A stretch of DNA of 64,000 nucleotides from Rhizobium sp. BK316. GTDB taxonomy: Bacteria; Pseudomonadota; Alphaproteobacteria; Rhizobiales; Rhizobiaceae. Below the pieces are notes generated by a model that worked only from the letters and a program-made list of their open reading frames with translations, searched no databases and was not told where the DNA came from. Where the stretch lies: positions 1,029,309-1,093,308 of the forward strand of contig NZ_JACHZR010000001.1 of the NCBI RefSeq assembly GCF_014193695.1. The letters are read 5' to 3'. Below are positions 9,452 through 18,922 of the stretch, one piece after another; the stretch's first letter is position 1; each line of letters opens with the position of its first letter. A program made the translations under genes and the position numbers.

Positions 9452-11377
9452 TTAAACGATTGCCCGCCCGATCGCTTCGGCAAGCTGGGCCTGTGAAAAG
9501 GGTTTGCCGAGGCGCGGCACGTCAATGATACCGACGCCTTCGGGAATCTCGGCAAAGCCGGTCGCAAGGATGACGGGCATATCAGGCCATTCGGTCCGGA
9601 TTGCGAGTGCCAGTTGCGAACCAGTCATGCGCGGCATGGCATGATCGGAAATGACGAGATCGACCTCTTCGTGGCGAAGAATATCGAGCGCATCGGCGCC
9701 GGCGGTCGCCTCGAATACGGTGTGACCGAGATCTTCCAGCATGAGGGCCGTATTCATCAAGACCAGCCCGTCGTCATCGACGGCAAGAATGCGCAGCGGT
9801 CGCGAACTGATTAAGGTCTCGGGCAAGGATTGTTCAGGCTGTTCGACCACGCATTCGGCTTGCGCGACCGGGAACCACAACTCGGCCGTCGTTCCCTCCC
9901 CGAGTCGGCTTTTCAGAACAAGCCTGCCGCCAGACTGGCCGGCAAGACCCTGCACCATGGAAAGACCGAGCCCTGTGCCCTTGCCGACACCCTTGGTGGT
10001 GAAGAAGGGCGTGGTGGCCTGCTTCAGCGTCTCTTCGTCCATACCTTCACCGTCATCGCTGACGGCGACACGAATATAATGACCGGGCGGCAGATTGCCA
10101 TCCTCCGACACGACCTCTTCTGAAGCGTTGATCCTGATACGGCCGCCATCGGGCATGGCGTCGCGGGCATTGACGACGAGGTTGAGCACGGCCGTCTCGA
10201 GCTGGTTCGGATCGGTGGCGATCGCCGGCAGGCTCTCGGGAAATTCGGTTTCAAGCGAGGCGATCGGGCCGAGGGAACGCGAAACCATGTCCATCATACC
10301 GCGCAAGAGCTCGCAAACATCAATCGTCTCCACCTGCAACTCCTGACGGCGGGAAAAGGCGAGCATGCGCTGGGTCAGTGCCGCGCCGCGCTGGGCGCCG
10401 AGCATGGCATTGTCGACAAGCGGCGACAGAGCTGGGTCCTGCCGCATGCGCTTCTTGAGGATTTCGAGGCTGCCCAACACCGCCATCAGCAGATTGTTGA
10501 AGTCGTGCGCGATACCGCCGGTCAACTGGCCGATCGCTTCCATCTTCTGCGCCTGGAAAAGTTCTTCGCGGGTCCGCTCCAGCGCACGTTGCGTTTCCAG
10601 CTTCTCAGTGATGTCGCGAGTAATCTTGGCAAAACCGATAATCTCGCCGAAATCGTCTCTGATCGCGTCGATCACGATACTGGCCCAGAAGCGGGAGCCA
10701 TCCTTGCGCTGGCGCCAGCCTTCCTTTTCGAACCGTCCGTCGCGGCTGGCGATGGCCAGTGCCTGCTGGGGCAATCCGTTAAGGCGATCTTCGTCCGTAT
10801 AGAAAGTGGAAAAGTGTCGGCCAATGATCTCTTCCGACCTGTAACCCTTGATGCGTTCAGCGCCGGAATTCCAGCTCGTCACGTTGCCTTCGAGATCAAG
10901 CATGTAGATCGCATAATCGGAGACGCCCTGAACGAGAAGGCGAAACTGCTCTTCGCTGCGCTTCAACGCGTTCTCGGCCTCCTTGCGCTCCGTCAGGTCG
11001 CGGGTGATCTTGGCAAAACCCATCAACTCGCCGGAGGCGTGGCGGATCGGATCGATGATGACATGTGCCCAGAAGCGCGTGCCATCCTTGCGCTGGCACC
11101 AGCCTTCCCCCTCGAAGCGTCCTTCCGCCGCGGCAATTTTAAGCGCCCTGGCGGGCAGACCGGCCTCTCTGTCAGCATCAAGGTAGAAACAAGAAAAATG
11201 CTGGCCGAGGATTTCGGAAGCGCGATACCCCTTGAAACGCTGGGCGCCGGAATTCCAGCTCGCCACAAGACCTTCGGGGCTTAGCATGTAGATCGCATAG
11301 TCGGTAATCGCATCGACGAGCACCCGGAAACGCCCCTCGTCTTCAAGAGACGTATCATATCGATTCAAGGCTTCCAT
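9452..11377 (-). CDS. Hybrid sensor histidine kinase, PAS-PAS-HisKA-HATPase-REC
   Basis: A cytoplasmic hybrid kinase of about 641 residues without membrane segments. Two PAS domains (roughly 12-135 and 140-262) are near copies of each other: both contain DYAIYML, SWNSGA, KGYR, QRKDG and GFAKITRD. Then come a HisKA domain with the phospho-His in GGIAHDFNNLL, an HATPase domain (NLVVNARDAMPDGG; DDGEGMD; GKGTGLGLSM) and a C-terminal receiver whose phospho-acceptor Asp lies in LVISDHAMPRMTG. The start is placed at the ATG behind AGAGGGG; a GTG 21 bases upstream is possible but lacks a ribosome site. It lies 78 bases downstream of an FAD/NAD(P) protein gene on the same strand. The signal is unknown; redox or light are typical for soluble PAS kinases. 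Confidence 0.92.
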   Translation of the reverse strand: MEALNRYDTSLEDEGRFRVLVDAITDYAIYMLSPEGLVASWNSGAQRFKGYRASEILGQHFSCFYLDADREAGLPARALKIAAAEGRFEGEGWCQRKDGTRFWAHVIIDPIRHASGELMGFAKITRDLTERKEAENALKRSEEQFRLLVQGVSDYAIYMLDLEGNVTSWNSGAERIKGYRSEEIIGRHFSTFYTDEDRLNGLPQQALAIASRDGRFEKEGWRQRKDGSRFWASIVIDAIRDDFGEIIGFAKITRDITEKLETQRALERTREELFQAQKMEAIGQLTGGIAHDFNNLLMAVLGSLEILKKRMRQDPALSPLVDNAMLGAQRGAALTQRMLAFSRRQELQVETIDVCELLRGMMDMVSRSLGPIASLETEFPESLPAIATDPNQLETAVLNLVVNARDAMPDGGRIRINASEEVVSEDGNLPPGHYIRVAVSDDGEGMDEETLKQATTPFFTTKGVGKGTGLGLSMVQGLAGQSGGRLVLKSRLGEGTTAELWFPVAQAECVVEQPEQSLPETLISSRPLRILAVDDDGLVLMNTALMLEDLGHTVFEATAGADALDILRHEEVDLVISDHAMPRMTGSQLALAIRTEWPDMPVILATGFAEIPEGVGIIDVPRLGKPFSQAQLAEAIGRAIV

Positions 11378-11455
11378 CTGCCCCTCTAAACGATTCACCA
11401 GCGCATTATAACGCTGGTTCGCGGGGATGGTTCCAGAGAAGGGCTGCGAATTACC

Positions 11456-12862
11456 TCAGACGGCTTGGCTCTGCGGATAGAAGCGTTCCGCAATACGTTC
11501 TGACGCCGAATAGGCCTGGGTGACGATCTCAGGCACGAGATCGATGTCCGGCAGACTGCCGAGACCGAGCGGACCGACGGCAAAAAGTCCATCGATCGAC
11601 GAGCCGTCGTCCAGGAACGGTTCGCCGCGGGCATTGACCGCCAGGCCAAGCGCAAGCTCGTCAGGCATGGCGAGACGCGCCGCAAGCAAGCTCTGAATCA
11701 GAGGAGCGGAAAGATCCGGCGCATGACAACGGCAATCGATGATGCGTTCGGCATGGATGATCTCTTCGCTGGACGAACCGGCCGGCGTGAAGAACAGGCC
11801 GCTGAGGCCCCGGCGCCCGGCGCGGCCGCGCCTGAGCACCGTGCGGCCCTCGGCAAGCTCCCGCTTGAGGCGCAGATGCATGGTCTCGGGCAAGCGGTTG
11901 CGGTGGCTGTCATAGATGGCCCGCAGATGCCTGTTGAACTGACGCTTCTCGCGCGCCGGCAACGAACGCCAGAGCGAACGGGCGTGCCTGCGAAGACCGT
12001 TCATGACCGACTGCCAGCTCCGCCCCTCCTCTTCCGCCTCACGGCAGGCCTGGCGGATGAAGCGGACGATGTCCGGCAGGCCTTGCGGTAGCGCCTCGGC
12101 CGGGAAGACCGGATCTGCGGAATTCGGCGTGTGGCTCTGCGGCAGGAAACCGTGCCGCGAAATGATAGTTACCTGCCCGGCATAACCGGCGTCGCGAAGC
12201 TGCAGCAGCTGGTCCACGACGCGAATGCCGCTGCCGAGAAGCACCGTATGAGGACGGGCAACGAGGCGTTGCGCCCTGACCGGTGAAACCTCCTGCTCTT
12301 CGGCTTCCGATCGAGGCAGGCCGTAGCCGGTCGCGAGGATAACGGTATCGAAAAGCGGATTGGCAGGATTGGCGCTTTCGAGCAGGAAGCGGTTGCCATG
12401 GCTCCTGCGGATTGCCACGACCGGATCGCGACAGACCTGGACGGTGATATCCCGACGGGCGGCGAGCGCTTCGGAAAAGCGCTGGTAGACATAATCGCTG
12501 AAGATTTCCCTCGGCACGAAAATCTGCCGGAAGCCTGGAATCGCGGCCGGCACGGCGGCGCGGAACTCGGCATTGCTACAGAGCCAGTCGTTGAAATCGT
12601 CGGGATCGCCGAGCGAGACGGAGAGGTCACGAACGCGCGTATTGAGAATGGTGGATGACCGCGCCGAGGAGAGAGCCTGACCGCCGTTGACTGTGGAGTT
12701 CGGATCGAAAAGCTGGAGGTGGAACGGCGTGCGCACGGTGCGCATCAGCGCTACCGCCATCATCATGCCGGAAAAACCACGGCCGACGATCGCAATGCGC
12801 GGCACGGCGGAAATTTGCGCCGCCGCAGTCGCTTTCCCGGAAAAAAGTCCCTGAACCGTCAT
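11456..12862 (-). CDS. FAD/NAD(P)-binding protein (YdhS/HI0933-like oxidoreductase)
   Basis: A 468-residue flavoprotein. A dinucleotide-binding fold opens the protein (RIAIVGRGFSGMMMAVAL, G-x-G-x-x-G at about 23-28), with NGGQALSSARSSTILN-like FAD contacts after it and a second Rossmann motif near the middle (LLGSGIRVVDQLLQL). The late IDCRCHAPD and GLFAVGPLGLGS segments fit the FAD-NAD(P)-binding family found in rhizobia. The start follows AAGGGAG; the longer open frame upstream has no better site. It lies upstream of the hybrid kinase on the same strand, so the two may be co-transcribed, but the substrate is not known. Confidence 0.8.
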   Translation of the reverse strand: MTVQGLFSGKATAAAQISAVPRIAIVGRGFSGMMMAVALMRTVRTPFHLQLFDPNSTVNGGQALSSARSSTILNTRVRDLSVSLGDPDDFNDWLCSNAEFRAAVPAAIPGFRQIFVPREIFSDYVYQRFSEALAARRDITVQVCRDPVVAIRRSHGNRFLLESANPANPLFDTVILATGYGLPRSEAEEQEVSPVRAQRLVARPHTVLLGSGIRVVDQLLQLRDAGYAGQVTIISRHGFLPQSHTPNSADPVFPAEALPQGLPDIVRFIRQACREAEEEGRSWQSVMNGLRRHARSLWRSLPAREKRQFNRHLRAIYDSHRNRLPETMHLRLKRELAEGRTVLRRGRAGRRGLSGLFFTPAGSSSEEIIHAERIIDCRCHAPDLSAPLIQSLLAARLAMPDELALGLAVNARGEPFLDDGSSIDGLFAVGPLGLGSLPDIDLVPEIVTQAYSASERIAERFYPQSQAV

Positions 12863-13137
12863 CTCAACTCCCTTGCGGCTCATCCGCACGTGTCTCGATC
12901 GAGGTTTCAACGCAGAACATCTGAAGCTCTGCGTTGGCAGGTTCATGCGGCCATGCAAAACATTCGCCGCTAAATCGGGTTCCGTCCGGAACCATTACAG
13001 GCTGGAGAAGACACCCTCACCCCGCCTCATAGTCTATCAAACTAGTCGTGTATGAAAGCGCGAAAAGCACAAGGTGGCAAGAAGTTTATTTTACCACCTG
13101 CCCAACACCCTGATTCGAAACGGAAAATGAGTCCGGC

Positions 13138-14007
13138 CTAAGCGAGGATTTCGGCGGTGAAGGAAAAGCGCGCCGTTTGGCCCGCAGCAAGCATCTTCGT
13201 ATAGGGGCGCCCCTCCAGATCGTCCGAACCGCCATTTTCGGCGGCCGTTCCGTGCCAGGGCTCGATGCAGAGGAAGGGAGCGCCGGGCTTGGTCCAGAGC
13301 GCCAGATTCGGCAGGTTCTCGAAGCTGAAATGCATGGCCGGGCCGCCTTCGGCCTCATAACGCAGACCGAAGCCTGCACCTTCGGGGAAGATCATCGCAT
13401 CCTGCTCGAACATCGAATGGTCGAGCACCAGGCTGCCGGCCCTGAAGGGCGAGGCAAGTTTCTTCGGCGAGATCAGCCCTCCTTCAAGCCTCAGCAGCGC
13501 CGGCTCGGCACCATTGTCCAGTGTAATGGTATGCGACCTCTTTGCAGCACCCGGCAGCGGCCAGAGAAAGGCCGTATGAAAACCGAGGCCGAAAGGCAGC
13601 GGGCGGCTGTTGCGGTTGGTGACTTCGGCAGCAACGGTCAGAACCCGGCCTTCGACGCTGTGGATGACGGCCAGCAGGAAATCGAAGGGATAGACCGCCT
13701 TCGTTGCCTCTGAAGCGGCAAGCTCGTAGCGGCAGCTTGTCTCGGACGAGGATGCCAGCGCAAATTCGCTGCGACGAGCAAAACCGTGCTGGGCCATCGG
13801 CGCGCTCTGACCATCGACTTTCAGGATATCGTTCGGCGCCTTGCCGACCATCGGAAACAGGATCGGCGAACGGCCGGTCCAGAAGGCGGCGTCACCATTC
13901 CAGACCCAGGCGCGCCCGTCGCTCGATGTCAGCGACTGCATTTCTGCCCCCAGCGAGGAAATGTCGACGGTGAGAAACTCATTTGCGATCCGGACCGTGG
14001 ATGACAT
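13138..14007 (-). CDS. Aldose 1-epimerase family protein (LacX-like)
   Basis: A 289-residue beta-sandwich protein of the galactose mutarotase-like superfamily. Family features are SPILFPMVGKAPNDIL, MAQHGFARRSEF (carrying one catalytic His), GLGFHTAFLWP (second His) and CIEPWHGTAAENGGSDDLEG near the end, the last typical of the LacX subgroup. The start was placed at the ATG following GAAGAGGG. Members convert alpha and beta anomers of sugars or act on sugar phosphates; the true substrate here is unknown. It is a single gene, divergent from the ABC exporter pair. Confidence 0.85.
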   Translation of the reverse strand: MSSTVRIANEFLTVDISSLGAEMQSLTSSDGRAWVWNGDAAFWTGRSPILFPMVGKAPNDILKVDGQSAPMAQHGFARRSEFALASSSETSCRYELAASEATKAVYPFDFLLAVIHSVEGRVLTVAAEVTNRNSRPLPFGLGFHTAFLWPLPGAAKRSHTITLDNGAEPALLRLEGGLISPKKLASPFRAGSLVLDHSMFEQDAMIFPEGAGFGLRYEAEGGPAMHFSFENLPNLALWTKPGAPFLCIEPWHGTAAENGGSDDLEGRPYTKMLAAGQTARFSFTAEILA

Positions 14008-14316
14008 CGAACGCCCTCTTCGTGCTGGTTGGCGAGCGGACCATACATGCCCGGCAAACGGATTTCCACTGGCGATACGGCGTTGCCAAGTTTTCGTTTT
14101 CGAGCTGAAAATTGCAGCTGCTGCGTGTGACGGGTGAAGCAGTACGGTAGCGTTACCGCCCAAGCGAGGGAGGCTCACGTAAAAATAACCAGCTGGTGAA
14201 TTCTTTACTTGAACCCCCTGTCGGAATCGGCAAATGTGGGTGCGCTATCAATCCCTTCATGGATTTGCCGTCTTTCCGGGCCATCGGTCCGAGCACACAT
14301 CTATTGGAAAAATACC
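14008..14316. promoter_or_regulatory. Divergent promoter region, aldose epimerase and ABC exporter
   Basis: This 309-base gap separates divergent genes. An open frame from 14209 runs in phase with the exporter gene, but its translation before 14317 does not look like exporter sequence. No clear operator or promoter was recognised. Confidence 0.35.
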
Positions 14317-16170
14317 GTGAGCAGCGATGCGTCCATACGCGCGACGAAGCCTTCGGCTTCGATGGCGCTTGCAACCGCGGCAGGGTGGGGCAAGGGCCTC
14401 TACACACTGTTCCGCATTACCGTCATGGCCTTCCGCCATCCCTGGCAAGCGGGTCTTGCCATCGGCGCCACCCTGATCGCCTCCGCCTTCCAGCTGCTGA
14501 TCCCCCGCCTCCTCGGCCAGGCCGTCGATCATACGCAGGTGGCGCTTCATGGCGGCACGGTCGGACAGCAGGCGCAGGACGCGCTTTTGACGACGGCGCT
14601 GCTCCTGCTCGGCGCCAGCGTGCTGCGCGGCATCTTCACGATGATCCAGAACTACTACAGCGAGGCGGTCGGCCACCATATGGGCTACGAGCTGCGCCTC
14701 GCCTGTTACGAGAAAATCCAGCGCCTCTCCTTCTCCTTCCATGACAGCGTGCATTCGGGCGACCTCATCACCGTCGGCCTGCTCGATCTCGAAGGCGTGC
14801 GCATGTATTTCTCGACAGCGCTCGTGCGCGTCTTCCTGCTTTCCATGCTGATCGGCATCGGCGCCTACATGCTGCTGACCACGGACGTCGTGCTTGGTCT
14901 GCTGGCGCTCTCCTTCGTGCCCTTCGTCGGCTGGCGCTCTTCCGTCACCCAGCTTCGCCTGCGCGCCACCTGGCTCGACCTGCAGCAGCGGCTATCGGTG
15001 CTGACGCGCATCATGGAGGAAAATCTCGGCGGCATCCGCGTCGTGCGCGCTTTTGCGGCCCAGGACCACGAACTGTCGAAGTTCGACGAAGCCTCGAAGA
15101 ATGCGCTGGAACTTGCCCACCAGCGTGTCGGCATCCGTGTCATCAATACCAGCGCCATGACCTTTTCCTTCTTCGTGGCCATGGGGCTGGTGCTGTGGGT
15201 CGGCGGCGGCAAGGTGCACTCCGGCGAGATCACCGTTGGTACGCTCGCCTCGTTCCTGACTTTCATGACCATCCTGCAGATGCCGGTGCGCCAGCTCGGC
15301 CTGATGGTCAACGCCTTCGCCCGCGCTTCGACCTGCGGTACGCGCCTTTTTGACCTTCTGGATCTTGAAATCGCCGTGCGCGACGCCCCGGATGCGAAGG
15401 AGTTGACGGTAACGGATGGCACGCTGCGCTTCGAGAGCGTCAGCTTCGCCTATCCGAGTTCGCCGATGCACGAAGTGCTGCACGACGTGAGCTTCGAGGC
15501 GAAGCGCGGCGAGACGATCGGCATCGTCGGCCCGCCCGGCAGCGGCAAATCGACGCTCGCGCACCTGATCCCGCGCTTCTATGATGCGACCGGCGGCAAG
15601 ATTACCATCGACGGACAGGATATTCGCAAGGCGACCCTGCAGTCACTGCGCCGTGCCATCGCCGTCGTGCAGCAGGATTCCTTCCTGTTCACGACAACGA
15701 TCGAAAACAACATCGCCTATGGCGACCCCTGGGCCAAGGAAGGCCGAATCGAGCGCGCCAGTGAAAGCGCACAGCTGCACAACTACGTGCTCGGCCTGCC
15801 GACGGGCTACGGCACGGTCGTCGGCGAACGCGGCGTATCGCTCTCCGGCGGCCAGCGGCAGAGGCTTTCGATCGCCCGCGCGCTGATGCTGAAACCCGCT
15901 GTGATGGTGTTCGACGATTCGACCGCAGCGATCGATGCGGCAACCGAGCAGCGCATTCGCAGCGCCATGCGCCGCTATGCCACCGACCGCGTGACGATCA
16001 TCGTCGCCCATCGCCTGAGCTCGCTGATGCATGCCGACAAGATCTTCTTCATCGAGGACGGCCGCATCGTCGAACAGGGCACGCATGACGAGCTCCTGGC
16101 GCTCGGCGGACGATACAAGGCACTTTACGATTTGCAGGTGCGACCGGGCGACGACGCTTTGAGCGCGTAA
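14317..16170 (+). CDS. ABC exporter half-transporter 1 (degenerate-site subunit)
   Basis: A 617-residue type IV ABC exporter: six-helix transmembrane domain (about 30-330) then a nucleotide-binding domain with Walker A GPPGSGKST, Q-loop VVQQDSF, signature LSGGQRQRLSIARAL, Walker B VMVFDDSTAAID and H-loop IIVAHRLS. The catalytic Glu after Walker B is Asp (VFDD), which weakens hydrolysis. It lies 24 bases before a second half-transporter whose signature is LSLGQ; the two changes would fall in the same composite ATP site, as in heterodimeric exporters of the TM287/288 or BmrCD kind. The GTG start (GGAA upstream) is preferred; the exact start is uncertain by up to 45 bases. The substrate (drug, lipid or peptide) is unknown. 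Confidence 0.9.
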   Translation: MSSDASIRATKPSASMALATAAGWGKGLYTLFRITVMAFRHPWQAGLAIGATLIASAFQLLIPRLLGQAVDHTQVALHGGTVGQQAQDALLTTALLLLGASVLRGIFTMIQNYYSEAVGHHMGYELRLACYEKIQRLSFSFHDSVHSGDLITVGLLDLEGVRMYFSTALVRVFLLSMLIGIGAYMLLTTDVVLGLLALSFVPFVGWRSSVTQLRLRATWLDLQQRLSVLTRIMEENLGGIRVVRAFAAQDHELSKFDEASKNALELAHQRVGIRVINTSAMTFSFFVAMGLVLWVGGGKVHSGEITVGTLASFLTFMTILQMPVRQLGLMVNAFARASTCGTRLFDLLDLEIAVRDAPDAKELTVTDGTLRFESVSFAYPSSPMHEVLHDVSFEAKRGETIGIVGPPGSGKSTLAHLIPRFYDATGGKITIDGQDIRKATLQSLRRAIAVVQQDSFLFTTTIENNIAYGDPWAKEGRIERASESAQLHNYVLGLPTGYGTVVGERGVSLSGGQRQRLSIARALMLKPAVMVFDDSTAAIDAATEQRIRSAMRRYATDRVTIIVAHRLSSLMHADKIFFIEDGRIVEQGTHDELLALGGRYKALYDLQVRPGDDALSA

Positions 16171-16194
16171 GAAACCGGCGCAGGAGGAAACAGG

Positions 16195-18090
16195 ATGGCC
16201 GAGGAACTGGAAACCGAGCGTCCGGACGTTCGCGAGGATGGCAGACGTCCTCCGCGGGCGGTCGTCGGATCGCAGCGTGTCGAAGAGGAAATCTTCGGCA
16301 AGGTCTTCGATTCCAACATCGTCAAGCGCATCTGGGCCTTCGTGCATCCCTATCGGCGCGATGTCATCCTGTCGGTGATTTCAGTACTGGTTTTCACCGG
16401 CATGCAACTCATGATCCCGCTGATCATCCGCTACGCTATCGACCATGGCATGCAGCCAGACGACAACAGCTCGGCTTTGACCTGGGCGATCCTCGCTTTC
16501 CTGATCGCCATCCTCATCAACTACGGTGCCAGCTACTGGCAGGAAACGCTGGTCGGCGGCGTGGCAGAAAACGTGCTCTTCGATATCCGCAAGGCGATGT
16601 TCTCCCATCTCCAGCGTGTGTCGCTCTCCTTCATGGACAAGACCGAGGTCGGCCGGCTGATGTCGCGCCTGCAGGGCGACGTCAACTCGATGCAGGAATT
16701 CCTGGAGACCTGTGTGCTTTCGGTCGGCGATATCTTCCTGCTCTTCGGCATCGTCTTCGTGATGCTCTATCTCGACTTCAAGCTTGGCCTGCTGACGCTG
16801 TCGGTGTTGCCGGTGCTCTTCGTCGTCCGCCTCTTCTGGCTGCCGCTCGCCCGCAAATCCTTCATGGCAGCGCATGAGACGAACTCGGTGGCGAACGGCG
16901 CGCTGGCGGAAGCAATCCATGGCGTTCGCGCCGTCCAGAGCATGGATCGGCAGGAGGTCAACTTCACGCTTTACGATGACAAGGCGCATGCCAACCTACT
17001 GACGCATCTGACCGCGGCCCGTTACGCACAGATCATGGTGCCGATCGTCGATACGCTGACAGGTATCGCCATGGCGCTCGTCATCGTCGTCGGCGGTGCG
17101 CGTGTGTTGAACCAGGCACTCGACGTCGGTGTGCTCGTCGCCTTCCTCTTCTACATCCAGCGCTTCTTCGACCCTATCCGCTCGCTGACGCTGCAATATT
17201 CGGTCATGCAGCGCGCCATGGCCTCGGGCCAGCGGCTGACCGACGTGCTCGACGTGCCGATCGATATCAAGGATGCTCCGGATGCCAAGGTGCTCTCGCC
17301 CGACATGGACGGCTCTGTCGAATTCCGCGATGTCGTCTTCGGCTATAATCCCAAGCATCCGGTGCTCAAGCATGTGAGCTTCAGGGTCAATCCCGGCGAG
17401 ACGGTCGCCCTTGTCGGCCCGACCGGTTCAGGCAAATCGAGCTGCATGTCGCTAATCCACCGCTTTTACGAAGTGCAGCAGGGACAGGTTGTCGTCGGCG
17501 GCCATGACGTCCGCGAGTTGACGCAGGATTCGCTCGGCCAGCAGATCGCCATGGTGCTGCAGGAGCCCTTCCTCTTCACGGGGACCGTTTTCGAAAACAT
17601 CCGCTATCACAAGAGGCAAGCCACCCGCGAGCAGGTGATCGAGGCTGCCAAGGCTGTCGGCGCGCACGACTTCATCATGCGCTTGCCCCAAGGCTACGAC
17701 AGCATGCTCGGCGAGCGCGGCGGCAATCTCTCGCTCGGCCAGCGCCAGCTTCTCTCCTTTGCCCGCGCACTGGTGGCCGACGCCAAGATCCTCGTGCTCG
17801 ATGAGGCGACGGCCAATATCGACAGCTATACCGAAATGCTGATCCAGAAGGCGCTCGTGAAGCTACTCGAAAACCGTACCGGCCTCGTCATCGCCCACCG
17901 TCTGGCAACGATCCGGGAAGCCGATCGCATTATCGTGCTGCAGAATGGCGAAATCGTCGAAAGCGGCAATCACCAGCAGCTCATGAAAAACGGCAAGCTT
18001 TACTCGAAGCTCTATAACCTCAACTACGCTTCCTTCGACGATATTCCCGAGGACGTGCTAGAAGAAACGGTGACGGAATCGGCGACCTGA
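16195..18090 (+). CDS. ABC exporter half-transporter 2 (catalytic-site subunit)
   Basis: A 631-residue half-exporter with a cytoplasmic N-terminal extension of about 55 residues, six membrane helices and an NBD: Walker A GPTGSGKSS, Q-loop VLQEPFLF, signature LSLGQRQLLSFARAL, Walker B ILVLDEATANID with an intact catalytic Glu, and H-loop LVIAHRLAT. The signature carries Leu in place of the first Gly of LSGGQ. Paired with the upstream subunit this predicts one full and one degenerate ATP site. The ribosome site GCAGGAGG is strong and the 24-base spacing indicates an operon with the first subunit. Confidence 0.92.
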   Translation: MAEELETERPDVREDGRRPPRAVVGSQRVEEEIFGKVFDSNIVKRIWAFVHPYRRDVILSVISVLVFTGMQLMIPLIIRYAIDHGMQPDDNSSALTWAILAFLIAILINYGASYWQETLVGGVAENVLFDIRKAMFSHLQRVSLSFMDKTEVGRLMSRLQGDVNSMQEFLETCVLSVGDIFLLFGIVFVMLYLDFKLGLLTLSVLPVLFVVRLFWLPLARKSFMAAHETNSVANGALAEAIHGVRAVQSMDRQEVNFTLYDDKAHANLLTHLTAARYAQIMVPIVDTLTGIAMALVIVVGGARVLNQALDVGVLVAFLFYIQRFFDPIRSLTLQYSVMQRAMASGQRLTDVLDVPIDIKDAPDAKVLSPDMDGSVEFRDVVFGYNPKHPVLKHVSFRVNPGETVALVGPTGSGKSSCMSLIHRFYEVQQGQVVVGGHDVRELTQDSLGQQIAMVLQEPFLFTGTVFENIRYHKRQATREQVIEAAKAVGAHDFIMRLPQGYDSMLGERGGNLSLGQRQLLSFARALVADAKILVLDEATANIDSYTEMLIQKALVKLLENRTGLVIAHRLATIREADRIIVLQNGEIVESGNHQQLMKNGKLYSKLYNLNYASFDDIPEDVLEETVTESAT

Positions 18091-18280
18091 TACCGGCAGT
18101 TGCGATTGCGCGTTTGATCCGCCGAATTCGCGCTGAGGATTTCAGTGCAAAATATAAATTGAGGCCCTACGCGCCGTTTCTTGGCGGGCTTGCCTCAAAA
18201 GGTGCAAGATTTGAACGAACAAACGCCGCCGTGGAGCATTTTATGTTCGATAGGGGCGATTTGCGACTAAGGAGAATGTT

Positions 18281-18586
18281 ATGAAGAGAATTGTTAGCAG
18301 TCTGTTGATTGCGACGGCCCTCGTGGGCTCGGCTATTCAGCCTGCTGCGGCACGCGATCATCATCACCACGACAATACTGGCCGTGCCATTGCCGGCGGC
18401 CTGGCAGCGGGTGTCGTCGGTGGCCTGATCGGCGGCGCCATCGTCAATAGCGGTCCCCGCTATGTCGACGGCCCCCGTTATTATGACGCAGGTCCGCCGC
18501 CGCCGAGGTGCTGGTACGAGGATCGTGACGTCCGCAACCGTTATGACGGTGGCTATCATACTGAAACCGTGCGGGTCTGCGATTAG
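18281..18586 (+). CDS. Small exported glycine-zipper protein
   Basis: A 101-residue protein with a typical signal peptide (about 1-25, cleavage after QPAAA), a His cluster (RDHHHHDN) and a glycine-zipper hydrophobic segment with repeated G-x3-G spacing (AGGLAAGVVGGLIGGAIV, about 38-55). The C-terminal part is rich in Tyr, Pro and Arg, with two Cys that could form a disulfide (RCWYEDR and RVCD). Such proteins are common in rhizobia and probably sit in the periplasm or outer membrane. AAGGAG stands six bases before the ATG, and a strong palindrome follows the gene. No function is assigned. Confidence 0.8.
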   Translation: MKRIVSSLLIATALVGSAIQPAAARDHHHHDNTGRAIAGGLAAGVVGGLIGGAIVNSGPRYVDGPRYYDAGPPPPRCWYEDRDVRNRYDGGYHTETVRVCD

Positions 18587-18664
18587 CGGCTTCGAGAATC
18601 ACCTGATGCACTAAAGCGGCGTTGACCTGATCCCCGGGTTATCGCCGCTGCCTCTCGCCCCCTC

Positions 18665-18692
18665 GGCCGGGATTGCAGCTGCAATCCCGGCC
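18665..18692. terminator. Perfect 28-base palindrome, probable terminator
   Basis: Two 14-base halves (GGCCGGGATTGCAG and its exact complement) form a stem followed by ATGCTTTTC, within the 336-base gap after the glycine-zipper gene. It is best read as that gene's terminator. The rest of the gap up to 18922 holds the promoter of the LacI-type gene. Confidence 0.6.
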
Positions 18693-18815
18693 ATGCTTTT
18701 CTGGCAATTGACAAAAGCGACCGACGACATCAGTTGCGACCCATTCCTGCCACGCAGAAAATCATCATCTGTCATTCGCCTGCAAAGAACCGCCGTTAGT
18801 TGTCGTCCCGGGCAA

Positions 18816-18850
18816 TTGCATGGCTGTGCGACATGATTGCACCTATGCAA
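18816..18850 (+). promoter_or_regulatory. Candidate dyad operator before the LacI-type gene
   Basis: TTGCAT and ATGCAA are exact inverted arms 23 bases apart, with inner TGTGC and GCAC also complementary. It lies 73 bases before the chosen LacI start and could be an autoregulatory site. This is by-eye evidence only. Confidence 0.3.
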
Positions 18851-18922
18851 CGGGCAGAAAAATGAACCGGGACGGATTCCTGAAACGGCACAACATTGCC
18901 AGCCGCTCCGGCGCGGCCCACG

